Below, one piece after another: positions 42,168 through 49,305 of a stretch of DNA of 49,305 bases; positions within the stretch are counted from its first letter, which is position 1; the number at the start of each line of letters is the position of its first letter. Source of the stretch: Syntrophomonadaceae bacterium (lineage in GTDB: Bacteria > Bacillota > DSM-12270 > Thermacetogeniales > Thermacetogeniaceae). A program made the translations under genes and the position numbers. The stretch covers positions 1-49,305 of the forward strand of contig DULK01000013.1 of the NCBI GenBank assembly GCA_012840385.1. Reading direction: 5' to 3'. The notes below the pieces were generated by a model, which was not told where the DNA came from, did not search any database, and saw only the letters and a list, made by a program, of their open reading frames with translations.

Positions 42168-42565
42168 GTTTCCCCCACCTTTTCTCCCAAAAATTCGCGC
42201 TATTTACGCTCTGTTTACAACCTTAATTATATACTCCTTGTACATTCTCCTCCCGGATTTTTCTGTGATTTTGCTGGAGGCGGGGGTTATTTTTTCCCAT
42301 TTTTAATACTTTTGGGTTAATTCTTTTTCCATATTTAGCTATCGGGCTAATACATCCGGCGCAGGCACCGTGAGGCATTACCCCTTTTTGTGTCGACCGG
42401 GTGATGGGCTGTGGAATCAGGAGGCGGTACGCTTAAGACAGCACAGGTGAGGGGAGGGGCAACCGGACCCGGTAGAAATGGAGGAATGGGGGTGAAAGGC
42501 GCGGAGCAGTTCCTGTAGGGTGTTATTGGTTTCTGGGATTTTAGCAAGTAAGGAGGTTATGGTGA
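42168..42565. other. Divergent regulatory region between the regulator and hpdB
   Basis: 398 bases with an AT-rich half next to the regulator and a GC-rich half next to hpdB, ending in AAGGAGGTTATGGTGA. I found no convincing -35/-10 or palindrome. Promoters of both transcripts must lie here. Confidence 0.45.
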
Positions 42566-45277
42566 ATGCCGAAGAAGATCGCTGATATTTTGAAGGAAAA
42601 GGGTATTCCGATCAATTTTCAGTATGGTGGAACAGCACCGGAAGAACTGGTTGAACGTGAAGTGAAAAAGGAGCCGGATCCCCGGCCGAAAAAGCTGTTG
42701 AACCTTTACTTTGATACTCTCTCCTCGGCGACGGTTGAATTTCCTTACTGGTATACCCGGAAGTGGAAGGAACTCGAGGGGGACATTCCTGTCATAAGGC
42801 GTGCCACCGCCATGAAGTACGCCTTCTCCCACCTGACGCCGACCATCTTCCCCGGTGAAAAACTGGTGATGGGCAAGGCCCGCTACTACAGGGGATCCTT
42901 CCCGATGCCCTGGGAGTCTGAGGGTTACTTCCTGGCCAAGGAGGACGAGCTCTACCAGGCCGCTCTTAAGAAAGGTAGCGCCAGCGCCGATGAGGTAAGC
43001 AAGTTTGGAAGCGGCGGCGGCAATGTGACCAAGAGCTTCGGAAGCGTTGTCTCCATTGCCGGTAAATTCGGAATCCGGGAGGAAGAGGTTCCTGCTCTGA
43101 TCCGGCTCTCCCGCGAGTGGGTGGGGAAATCAGTTGACGACCTGCGCAGCAAGTACGAGCAGATGATGCCGGATTATGACTTCAAAGAAAAGATCATGCG
43201 CAGCGTCATCTGCATGTTCGAGTCCGGTTTCACCCTGCCGCTCGGCCGTGAGGTGATCAACTACTACTATCCGTTGCAGTACGGCTTTGACGGCCTGATC
43301 GAGATGGCGAAGGAGCGCAAGGCGGAGGTTGCCGGAAACGCCGGCGGCGACGGTGTTATCGGGATGGACCGCCTGTACTTCTACGAGGCGGTTATCCTGG
43401 TGCTGGAAGGCATCCAGACCTGGATTCTCAACTACGCCAAAGAAGCCCGCAGGCTGGCAGCGGAGGAAACCGATCCGACACAGAAGGCGGAGTACGAAGA
43501 GATCGCCGAATGCCTAGAGTGGATTGCCCACAAGCAGCCGCGCACCTTCCGGGAGGCCCTGCAGCTGATCTACACGATTCACATTGCCGTACTTAACGAA
43601 GACGCCATTTCCGGCATGTCTCCGGGACGCGTGGGACAGATCCTGTGGCCCTGGTTCGAACAGGACATTGAGGCAGGCCGCACCACCGAGGAAGAAGTCA
43701 TCGAACTCCTTGAACTGCACCGGGTCAAGATGACCTGCATCGACTGCTTTGCCTCCGCCGGTGTGGTGGGCGGCGTTCTTTCGGGCAATACCTTTAACAA
43801 CCTGTGCCTGGGAGGGCTCACCAGGGACGGGAGGCCCGCCACGAACAGGCTGGAGTTCTTGATTCTGGAAGCAGGAATCAGGTGTGCCTGCCCGCAGCCG
43901 ACGCTGTCGGTATTGTATGACGAAAAGCTGCCGGAGGACTTCCTCCTCAAAGCCATTGAATGCGTTAAGACCGGTACCGGTTATCCCGCCTGGATGAACA
44001 ACCGGAACGCCATCGAGTTTCTGCTCTGGCAGTACGGGAGGGAAGGAATGACCCTGGAAGAGGCCCGGGCGTTCTCCATCGGCGGCTGTCTGGAAACATC
44101 CCCTGGTGCCTGGCATGAACTCACTTTGAACGGAAAAACCTACGAGATTCCGGGAGGTGCCGGGCAGCCGACATCGGTCGGTGTTCATTTCCTGGCAAAT
44201 CCGAAGATTCTTGAGTGCGTGCTCTTCAACGGCCGTGACAACAGAACAGGGGAGCAGGTTTACCCCGCCCACAACAGGAAACTGGAGACCTACGAAGAAC
44301 TGTGGGAAGTCTACAAGCAGTATTACGAGATGACGGTGGACGTGCTCTGCCGTGCCAATAACATCCAGCATGACATCTGGCGCAAAAACAACATGTCGAT
44401 CTTCCACTCCTTGCTGAAGCCTGACTGCCTGACGAAGGGACATCACATCGGCAACTTGGGCATCCGCTACAACGGAACATTCAACGTGGAGAGCTGCGGA
44501 ACGGTCAACCTCATCAACTCACTCGCCGCATTGAAGAAGCTGGTTTACGACGAAAAGAAATATACCCTCGACCAGATACGCGAGGCGATCCTGGCCAACT
44601 TCGGATTCAAGACTGCGGAAGAGGTAGGAAACTACTCACTGGTCACGCAGGAGAAGAAGGAAGGCGGCGAGGTCTGGGACGACATCCACACCGACTGCCT
44701 GCTGGCGCCGAAGCATGGAAACGCGGATCCCTATGTGGACGCCATTCTCAAGGAATACGAAGACTGGTTCTGCGATATGTGCACCAAATACGAATCGCTT
44801 TACGCAAAACCGCTTTACGCCTGCCAGATCTCCGTTTCAACCCACGGCCCGCAGGGGGCGGTCACCCTGGCAACGCCGGACGGACGCCTTGCCGGAACCA
44901 CCTACGCCGACGCCTCCATGTCGCCTTATCCGGGCACGGACAGGAACGGCCCATATGCCATCTTTACATCTGCAACCTGCTGGGATCAGACCAAGTCGCA
45001 GAACTCGCAGCTTAACATCAAGGTTCACCCAAGCGCCATCAAAGGGATGGAGGGTGCCCGCAAGCTGCTCGAGATGACAAGAGCGTATATGAGAGCCGGC
45101 GGATTCCATATCCAGTACAACGTTGTCGACTCCAAGGTGCTGCGCGATGCCCAGGAGCATCCTGAGAACTACAGGGAACTGATGGTGCGTGTCGCCGGAT
45201 TTACACAGTACTGGGTCGAACTGGGCAAGCACATCCAGGACGAGGTCATTGCCAGGACGGAATACGAGGCTGTTTAA
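42566..45277 (+). CDS. hpdB: 4-hydroxyphenylacetate decarboxylase-type glycyl radical enzyme, large subunit
   Basis: 903 residues, the usual HpdB length. Cys508-x-Glu510 in GGCLETSPG is the decarboxylase CxE pair, Gly878 in RVAGFTQYW is the radical glycine. Compared with numbering I recall for Clostridium HPAD (C503, E505, H536, E637, G873), all map at a constant offset of 5: C508, E510, H541, E642 (NVESCG), G878; S349 and F410 also fit. It decarboxylates 4-hydroxyphenylacetate to p-cresol (or phenylacetate or indoleacetate in relatives) by a thiyl radical, oxygen-sensitive, in the cytoplasm. AAGGAGGTT precedes it. hpdC follows after 27 bases; hpdA is at 47140. Confidence 0.9.
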   Translation: MPKKIADILKEKGIPINFQYGGTAPEELVEREVKKEPDPRPKKLLNLYFDTLSSATVEFPYWYTRKWKELEGDIPVIRRATAMKYAFSHLTPTIFPGEKLVMGKARYYRGSFPMPWESEGYFLAKEDELYQAALKKGSASADEVSKFGSGGGNVTKSFGSVVSIAGKFGIREEEVPALIRLSREWVGKSVDDLRSKYEQMMPDYDFKEKIMRSVICMFESGFTLPLGREVINYYYPLQYGFDGLIEMAKERKAEVAGNAGGDGVIGMDRLYFYEAVILVLEGIQTWILNYAKEARRLAAEETDPTQKAEYEEIAECLEWIAHKQPRTFREALQLIYTIHIAVLNEDAISGMSPGRVGQILWPWFEQDIEAGRTTEEEVIELLELHRVKMTCIDCFASAGVVGGVLSGNTFNNLCLGGLTRDGRPATNRLEFLILEAGIRCACPQPTLSVLYDEKLPEDFLLKAIECVKTGTGYPAWMNNRNAIEFLLWQYGREGMTLEEARAFSIGGCLETSPGAWHELTLNGKTYEIPGGAGQPTSVGVHFLANPKILECVLFNGRDNRTGEQVYPAHNRKLETYEELWEVYKQYYEMTVDVLCRANNIQHDIWRKNNMSIFHSLLKPDCLTKGHHIGNLGIRYNGTFNVESCGTVNLINSLAALKKLVYDEKKYTLDQIREAILANFGFKTAEEVGNYSLVTQEKKEGGEVWDDIHTDCLLAPKHGNADPYVDAILKEYEDWFCDMCTKYESLYAKPLYACQISVSTHGPQGAVTLATPDGRLAGTTYADASMSPYPGTDRNGPYAIFTSATCWDQTKSQNSQLNIKVHPSAIKGMEGARKLLEMTRAYMRAGGFHIQYNVVDSKVLRDAQEHPENYRELMVRVAGFTQYWVELGKHIQDEVIARTEYEAV

Positions 45278-45304
45278 CAGCAGCTGTTTAAAGGAGGGAC
45301 ACCC

Positions 45305-45574
45305 ATGAACGGCAAAGAGCTGAAACACCATGACTGCAGGAATTTCATACCGGTTGATGTTGCCAAGGGTATTTGCAATGTCCACAAGCAAATGGTCCTG
45401 ATCGACACACCTGTATGCGAAAAATTCAGGACACTTCCCAAGTGCAAAAACTGCGCTCATTTCACAGCCGATCCCGGCCAGGATACGATGGGAACCTGTG
45501 AAGCAGAGAAGACCAAGCCCTGGACCTTTGCTGATCTGATCACCGTAACCTGCGAGAATTACAGCGCAAAATAG
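45305..45574 (+). CDS. hpdC: Arylacetate decarboxylase small subunit (HpdC-like)
   Basis: 89 residues with two 4Fe-4S sites. Ligand candidates are His8, Cys11, Cys24, Cys38 for one and Cys47, Cys50, Cys65, Cys83 for the other, the same one-His-seven-Cys set as HpdC. In HPAD this subunit is needed for stable activity of the glycyl radical enzyme; it marks the decarboxylase subfamily and separates it from other glycyl radical enzymes. AAAGGAGGG precedes ATG. Lies between hpdB and the transporter. Confidence 0.88.
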   Translation: MNGKELKHHDCRNFIPVDVAKGICNVHKQMVLIDTPVCEKFRTLPKCKNCAHFTADPGQDTMGTCEAEKTKPWTFADLITVTCENYSAK

Positions 45575-45584
45575 CTTGAGTCAT

Positions 45585-45608
45585 CCCCCGCGGCGGCCGC
45601 CGCGGGGG
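45585..45608. promoter_or_regulatory. Perfect 24-base GC palindrome after hpdC
   Basis: Twelve-base arms CCCCCGCGGCGG/CCGCCGCGGGGG with no loop, 10 bases after the hpdC stop, no T-run. Would form a very stable mRNA hairpin, perhaps protecting hpdBC message or partly stopping transcription before the transporter. Confidence 0.7.
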
Positions 45609-45695
45609 AACCCAAAAGCAGTTATTCAATTGTTAATTTCGTTTGCAAAGTTCGTTTTACCAATGCCAGAACGACCAAAGGAGGTTGGCGCAAAG

Positions 45696-46994
45696 ATGGA
45701 GGATAATGCAAAGGCGAAACAGACGGGTTATTGCGTAGTGGCCGCTGCCTGGCTTGCCGTCTTTTGCCTCTTCGGTTACAGGTCTACCTTTTCCGTCATG
45801 CTGGGACCGATGCGGGACAGCATGCACTGGAGCGTCGGCCAGACCTCTCTCGGCTACTCTCTGATGATGACTCTGTACGCCATCACCGCTTTCTTCAGCG
45901 GGATGATTATCGACCGCTACGGGACGAAGCCGGCTTACTTCCTGGGAGCAATTTTCGGCGCCCTCGGTTTTTATTTAACAAGCCTTGTGCACAGCTACGC
46001 CGCCTATCTGGCCTCATATGCGATATTTGCCGGGATCGGCACGGGTATGCTGTGGGTTTCCTCGACGGTGTCGGTCAGGAAGTGGTATGTGGGTAAGGCG
46101 TACGCCACCATGTGGGGACTGGCGTTTATGGGGGCTCCCATGGCGCAGGTTCTCCTCAGCCTCGGAGTAAAAAGGATTCTCCTGACCACCGACTGGAGAG
46201 TCGCCATGCAGGGCCTGGCCGTGGTGGTCCTCATCGCTTTGATCATTGCCGCCCTGGTAGCCAAGAAGAATCCGGAGGCATATGGTTTCAAGCCTTTCGG
46301 CCTGCAGACCGGAGGCGGCGCTCCTGTCAAGGAGGAGCATATCTGGAGCCTCGGTGAGGCCTTCGGAAAGTACGCCATCTGGGGTGCCATCCTGGCTTTC
46401 CTGACGAGCATGGTGGCCGAATTCCTCATCTGGACCCAGGTGATCATGTACTGGGTGAAGGATGTCAAGCTTTCGCTCGGTACCGCCACCAACCTGTATG
46501 TTGCCATTGGTATCGCCGGGATATTTACAATGCCCTTGCTGGGATGGATATCGGACAAGGTTGTGGAAGCAGTTAAGAATGAAACAATGGGGCGGAAGAT
46601 CATGCTCGTCTTTGCCCCGGCCGTGGGCGTGCTGGCGTGTATTCTGCTGATACTCACCAAGCAGTCCCTGGTATTCGGTGCTCTGGCCTGCATTCTGTTT
46701 GCAATCTACTGGGCGATCGAGCCGGGTGGAGTGGCCGGTTATGCGGGTTCGGTCTACGGGAGAGTTTCCCTGGGCAAGATCTGGGGGCTGGCCACCCTGA
46801 TCGTCATGGGGATCGGGCCTGCCTTTGGAAGCTTCATGGGCGGCTATCTCTTCGACAAGTCGGGTACTTACAACAACTCGATCATCTTTGCTCTTTGCGC
46901 ATTTGCAGCATCTGCCATTTTCGCCCTGACACTGCCCCTGGCTGCTGAGGCGAAGAGGGAAATGGTCAGGAAAGATGCCGAAACCGCAGCTTAA
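45696..46994 (+). CDS. MFS transporter (OFA-like) inside the hpd operon
   Basis: 432 residues, twelve predicted membrane helices. N-terminal GYCVVAAAWLAVFCLFGYRSTFSVM, the MFS motif A variant MIIDRYGTKPAYFLGAI (about 70-85), a central cytoplasmic loop near 205-225 and a second half starting about residue 230. Similar in build to oxalate/formate antiporter-like carriers. Its place suggests arylacetate uptake or product export; direction and substrate are inference. Start ATG 45696 with AAAGGAGG; the open frame begins 40 codons earlier, across the palindrome. Confidence 0.86.
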   Translation: MEDNAKAKQTGYCVVAAAWLAVFCLFGYRSTFSVMLGPMRDSMHWSVGQTSLGYSLMMTLYAITAFFSGMIIDRYGTKPAYFLGAIFGALGFYLTSLVHSYAAYLASYAIFAGIGTGMLWVSSTVSVRKWYVGKAYATMWGLAFMGAPMAQVLLSLGVKRILLTTDWRVAMQGLAVVVLIALIIAALVAKKNPEAYGFKPFGLQTGGGAPVKEEHIWSLGEAFGKYAIWGAILAFLTSMVAEFLIWTQVIMYWVKDVKLSLGTATNLYVAIGIAGIFTMPLLGWISDKVVEAVKNETMGRKIMLVFAPAVGVLACILLILTKQSLVFGALACILFAIYWAIEPGGVAGYAGSVYGRVSLGKIWGLATLIVMGIGPAFGSFMGGYLFDKSGTYNNSIIFALCAFAASAIFALTLPLAAEAKREMVRKDAETAA

Positions 46995-47022
46995 AGACGG
47001 TTTCAGACCAGTCCGGTGGAGG

Positions 47023-47060
47023 GGGAAGCGGCGTGTTGCTTTGAGATGCGCCGCCTTCCC
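47023..47060 (+). terminator. Hairpin between transporter and hpdA
   Basis: GGGAAG-CGGCG (47023-47033) and CGCCG-CCTTCCC (47049-47060) with one bulge, followed by TTTG only. A weak terminator or processing site that would lower hpdA expression. Confidence 0.5.
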
Positions 47061-47139
47061 TTTGAACCTGTGAAATAGAAATAGATGGTTCCGGTTAAGT
47101 CAAAGCCTTTTCAACCAACAAGAAGGAGTGGAGTGAGAA

Positions 47140-48093
47140 ATGGTAGAAGAAAGAAAGGGACTGGTCTTCGATATCCAGGGATATTCCGTGCACGATGGGC
47201 CCGGCTGCCGGAGCCTGGTGTTCTTGAGCGGCTGCCCGTTGAGCTGCGACTGGTGCGCAAATCCGGAAGGGCAGGAACTCAAGCAGAGAGTCCTTTACAG
47301 GGTGTCGAAGTGTAAATACCATGAGCGCAACTGCAGGCGCTGCATCAGCGCCTGCCCGTACGAGGCGATAGCGGAGTCCGGGGACGCCGAACAGCCGGTT
47401 AACATAGACAGAAACATTTGCAGGGACTGCAAAACGTATGAGTGCACCAAGGCATGCATTTACGAGGCGCTGAACCTGTCCGGGAAATGGATGACCGTAG
47501 ATGAACTGATGGCAGTGATAGAAAGGGACAGGAAATTCTGGGGCGATGGTGGAGGGGTTACTTTCACCGGTGGCGAGCCTTTATTGCAGAAGGATTTCCT
47601 CCTTGAGGCGCTGAAACGCTGTAAGGCGTCATTTATTCACACCTCGATAGAAACCTCCGGGTTCGCCAGCACAGAGACCTTTATGGAAGTGATTAACCTG
47701 CTGGATTTCGCCTTTGTGGACCTCAAGCACATGGACCCGGATAAGCATATGGAACATACCGGTGTCAGGAATGAACTGATTCTGAGCAATATCAAAACCC
47801 TGGCTGCCTCCGACTGGCCGGGACTGCTGGTGATCAGAATCCCGGTTATTGAGGGATTCAACGATTCAGATGAGAACATCAGAGCTACGGCGGAATTTCT
47901 GAAAGGGTGCGACCTGGAAATCGTCAACATTTTACCCTTTCACAGGTTGGGGGACTCCAAGTACAAGCAACTCGGCATGAAATATAAATACTCTGAATCC
48001 GAAGGGACGCCTGAAGACGTTTTGCTGCATATCCAGGAGATCTTCCTAAAATATGATATAGCGTGCTTTATCGGTTCAAACACCCCATTCTAA
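47140..48093 (+). CDS. hpdA: Glycyl radical enzyme activating enzyme for HpdB
   Basis: 317 residues of the radical SAM type. GCPLSCDWC (about residues 29-36) gives the Cx3Cx2C cluster for SAM. A ferredoxin-like insert has CRRCISACPYEA and CRDCKTYECTKACIYEA, two more 4Fe-4S sites, as in HpdA. TFTGGEPLLQ and VDLKHMDPDKHMEHTG are conserved in activases. It uses SAM to take a hydrogen from Gly878 of HpdB. AAGGAG precedes ATG, terminator follows. Confidence 0.92.
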   Translation: MVEERKGLVFDIQGYSVHDGPGCRSLVFLSGCPLSCDWCANPEGQELKQRVLYRVSKCKYHERNCRRCISACPYEAIAESGDAEQPVNIDRNICRDCKTYECTKACIYEALNLSGKWMTVDELMAVIERDRKFWGDGGGVTFTGGEPLLQKDFLLEALKRCKASFIHTSIETSGFASTETFMEVINLLDFAFVDLKHMDPDKHMEHTGVRNELILSNIKTLAASDWPGLLVIRIPVIEGFNDSDENIRATAEFLKGCDLEIVNILPFHRLGDSKYKQLGMKYKYSESEGTPEDVLLHIQEIFLKYDIACFIGSNTPF

Positions 48094-48108
48094 CTCTGAC
48101 GCCCCCTG

Positions 48109-48156
48109 AAGCCGCCTTTAGACCCCCCTTAAAAAATAAGGCGGCTTCCTTTTTTT
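48109..48156 (+). terminator. Intrinsic terminator of the hpd operon
   Basis: AAGCCGCCTT (48109-48118) and AAGGCGGCTT (48138-48147) then CCTTTTTTT. Sixteen bases after the hpdA stop. Confidence 0.88.
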
Positions 48157-48184
48157 ATCGCACAGCATGACGGTATGATGAGCA

Positions 48185-48232
48185 TGTCACATCAATCCCA
48201 TTAGCAAGGGAATGGAAGCGCAAGATTTTTAA
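48185..48232 (+). pseudogene. 3' tip of a histidine-phosphatase gene
   Basis: CACATCAATCCCAT and AAGGGAATGGAA plus GATTTTT match 37981-38026, the last codons of the phosphatase at 37393. Only this tail is left. Confidence 0.6.
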
Positions 48233-48337
48233 TGAAACATTTCCAGATACCCTTAAAATCCCGGGGCTGCGGGATTAACAAGGGAATATTCCGGGGAAAA
48301 TAAACCGTGTTCGGGTTTGTTTTCCCCATTAATATGC

Positions 48338-48376
48338 TATAATAATCAAAGAAAGTCAAAGTCAAGGATAGTCAAA
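48338..48376 (+). promoter_or_regulatory. ctsR promoter with CtsR box
   Basis: Extended -10 TGCTATAAT (48335-48343). Downstream AGTCAAG-GAT-AGTCAAA (48360-48376) fits the CtsR heptad repeat RGTCAAA-NAN-RGTCAAA with one mismatch, and a further AGTCAAA lies at 48354-48360. Fits autorepression of a class III stress operon. Confidence 0.82.
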
Positions 48377-48402
48377 TCCCATTGTTGATCCGGGGTGGTT
48401 TC

Positions 48403-48858
48403 ATGGAGTTCAGGTCTCTTGTTGCCGCGATAGAAGCCTACCTCAAACAACTCCTCAGAGAAAGCCCTGAGGGATGGATCGAAGTCCGGAGAAAGGAGAT
48501 CGCCGAGCGCTTCGACTGCGTGCCCTCCCAGGTGACCTATGTGATCAATACCCGTTTCAACCCGAAACACGGCTACCTGGTGGAGAGCCGCCGGGGCGGC
48601 AGCGGTTACATCAGGATCTGGAAACTGGGTGTCGCCCCGGGACCGGCGCCGGGAAAGGATGTGTCCGGCGATTGCTTAGGAGGAGATTTCCAAAGGTGGC
48701 TCTATACCCTGGCCCAAAGGGGTATCCTGACGGAGCGGGAGTTCTTCCTGCTGAACACCGCCTTCCGAATGCTCGAAGAAAACGTGCCGAACGAGAGGCG
48801 GGATGCCTGCAAGCTGCAGCTGCTCAGGGAGATCCTGGCAGCGGGGGATTTCTTGTGA
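48403..48858 (+). CDS. ctsR: CtsR, repressor of class III stress genes
   Basis: 151 residues. LVAAIEAYLKQLL, then EIAERFDCVPSQVTYVINTRF (winged HTH) and YLVESRRGGSGYIRI (wing with the RGGG-type tip) are CtsR hallmarks; the C-terminal helical half is the arginine-kinase/ClpC-sensing domain. CtsR represses clp and mcs genes and is removed under heat or thiol stress. Start ATG 48403; the frame is open seven codons upstream. mcsA, usually next, is absent here: the gene is followed at once by structured, apparently non-coding DNA. Confidence 0.9.
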   Translation: MEFRSLVAAIEAYLKQLLRESPEGWIEVRRKEIAERFDCVPSQVTYVINTRFNPKHGYLVESRRGGSGYIRIWKLGVAPGPAPGKDVSGDCLGGDFQRWLYTLAQRGILTEREFFLLNTAFRMLEENVPNERRDACKLQLLREILAAGDFL

Positions 48859-49305
48859 GACGCTCTTGCCGCCCAAGCAGCACCATCAAAAGGATGAAAG
48901 TAGTGGTTTATCCTTGCAGGCGCAGCGACCTTACGGAGGTTGTTATCTCGCCCTTAGCGAGGAGCAGCTAACGGCAGCCGAAGCGAAACAGGAATTTGAT
49001 AGGCGACTATTCGCCATGGACGGCGTCATAGGAGCCGGTCGTCTGCCGTCTGCGACAAGTCTTAGGGCGAGTTAAACCGGAGTCCGGGAGCAAGCGCAAG
49101 GATAAACCGGAACATATTTTCAGGGCAGACCATCACGCCGCCTCCGGCGGCACCAGCAGAGCATGAAAATATCCGACAGGTCTACCGGCGAGCGACCTAT
49201 GGAAGGCCGGGTAACAGGACAGGCGAAGCGAGGATGACAGGTCGGGATGCGAGTACAGACACCTCTTTATCTGCGATAGAATGGATTTGCAGCGAGGCCA
49301 AACGC
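48859..49305 (+). ncRNA. Highly structured non-coding segment, possible group II intron 5' part
   Basis: Many short hairpins: CTCGC-CCTTA-GCGAG, GGCGA-CTAT-TCGCC, GACGGC...GCCGTC, CCGGC...GCCGG, and ATATTTTCA/TGAAAATAT (49114-49122, 49164-49172). The stretch GACCTATGGAAGG...GCGAAGCGAGGATG resembles domain I of bacterial group II introns. No RNA 5' consensus or maturase visible, since the window ends. One alternative is a 91-codon plus-strand frame ending at 49075; I do not recognise it. Confidence 0.4.

Noticed and set aside
48346-48570. Minus-strand frame across the ctsR promoter and start
   Set aside because: Covers the CtsR box and promoter and is antisense to a clear ctsR.

Overview
The window looks like a chromosomal piece of an anaerobic, moderately GC-rich Firmicute, probably of the Peptococcaceae/Pelotomaculum-Desulfotomaculum type. 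This is an inference. It rests on a ctsR gene with a CtsR box, sigma-A type promoters and strong AGGAGG ribosome sites, indolepyruvate:ferredoxin oxidoreductase, a glycyl-radical arylacetate decarboxylase, a GH57 protein, and many VapBC modules and gene remnants. No rRNA, tRNA or CRISPR array was seen.

Left third (1-13.4 kb) is an accessory region. It holds the 3' part of an Rpn-type nuclease gene, three intact VapBC pairs (939-1636, 7067-7755, 10658-11307), a broken VapBC pair (9917-10247) and a broken hicA. It also carries a two-gene RecQ-phosphoribosyltransferase/DprA module (3415-6755) that resembles PsyrTA/RqlHI toxin-antitoxin or defence systems, a frameshifted SWIM zinc-finger gene, a SEC-C protein, and several gene fragments made of the two ends of a gene with the middle deleted.

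Middle (13.4-30.9 kb) holds metabolic genes. A GH57/DUF3536 protein is followed by paaK and iorAB (aryl-pyruvate to aryl-acetyl-CoA, and arylacetate-CoA ligase) on the minus strand; paaK has a long leader with an intrinsic terminator. Next come a sugar-nucleotide epimerase, a fourth VapBC, a DIP1984-family gene, a CoA-disulfide-reductase/rhodanese fusion, and a 1020-residue flavin plus iron-sulfur oxidoreductase with an odd Met/Pro-rich tail. A REP-associated Y1 transposase sits beside its presumed REP repeats, which recur through the window, mostly just after stop codons.

Right third (30.9-49.3 kb) holds an Uma2 nuclease, a modABC molybdate transporter with a HTH-PBP regulator and a dead FecCD/FecB locus between them, a small EamA/SMR protein, a fifth VapBC, and a histidine phosphatase. 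A signalling cluster follows (PocR-LuxR regulator, sensor kinase, two response regulators). It is transcribed divergently from a 4-hydroxyphenylacetate-decarboxylase-like operon: hpdB, hpdC, an MFS transporter, hpdA. The window ends with ctsR followed by highly structured, apparently non-coding DNA that may be the 5' part of a group II intron, where mcsA would normally be.

Taken together, iorAB, paaK and hpdBCA could carry aromatic amino-acid skeletons to arylacetates and then decarboxylate them (tyrosine to p-cresol). The strongest candidates for follow-up are the RecQ-PRTase/DprA module, the shared operator of two VapBC operons, the REP/RAYT family and the internally deleted remnants.
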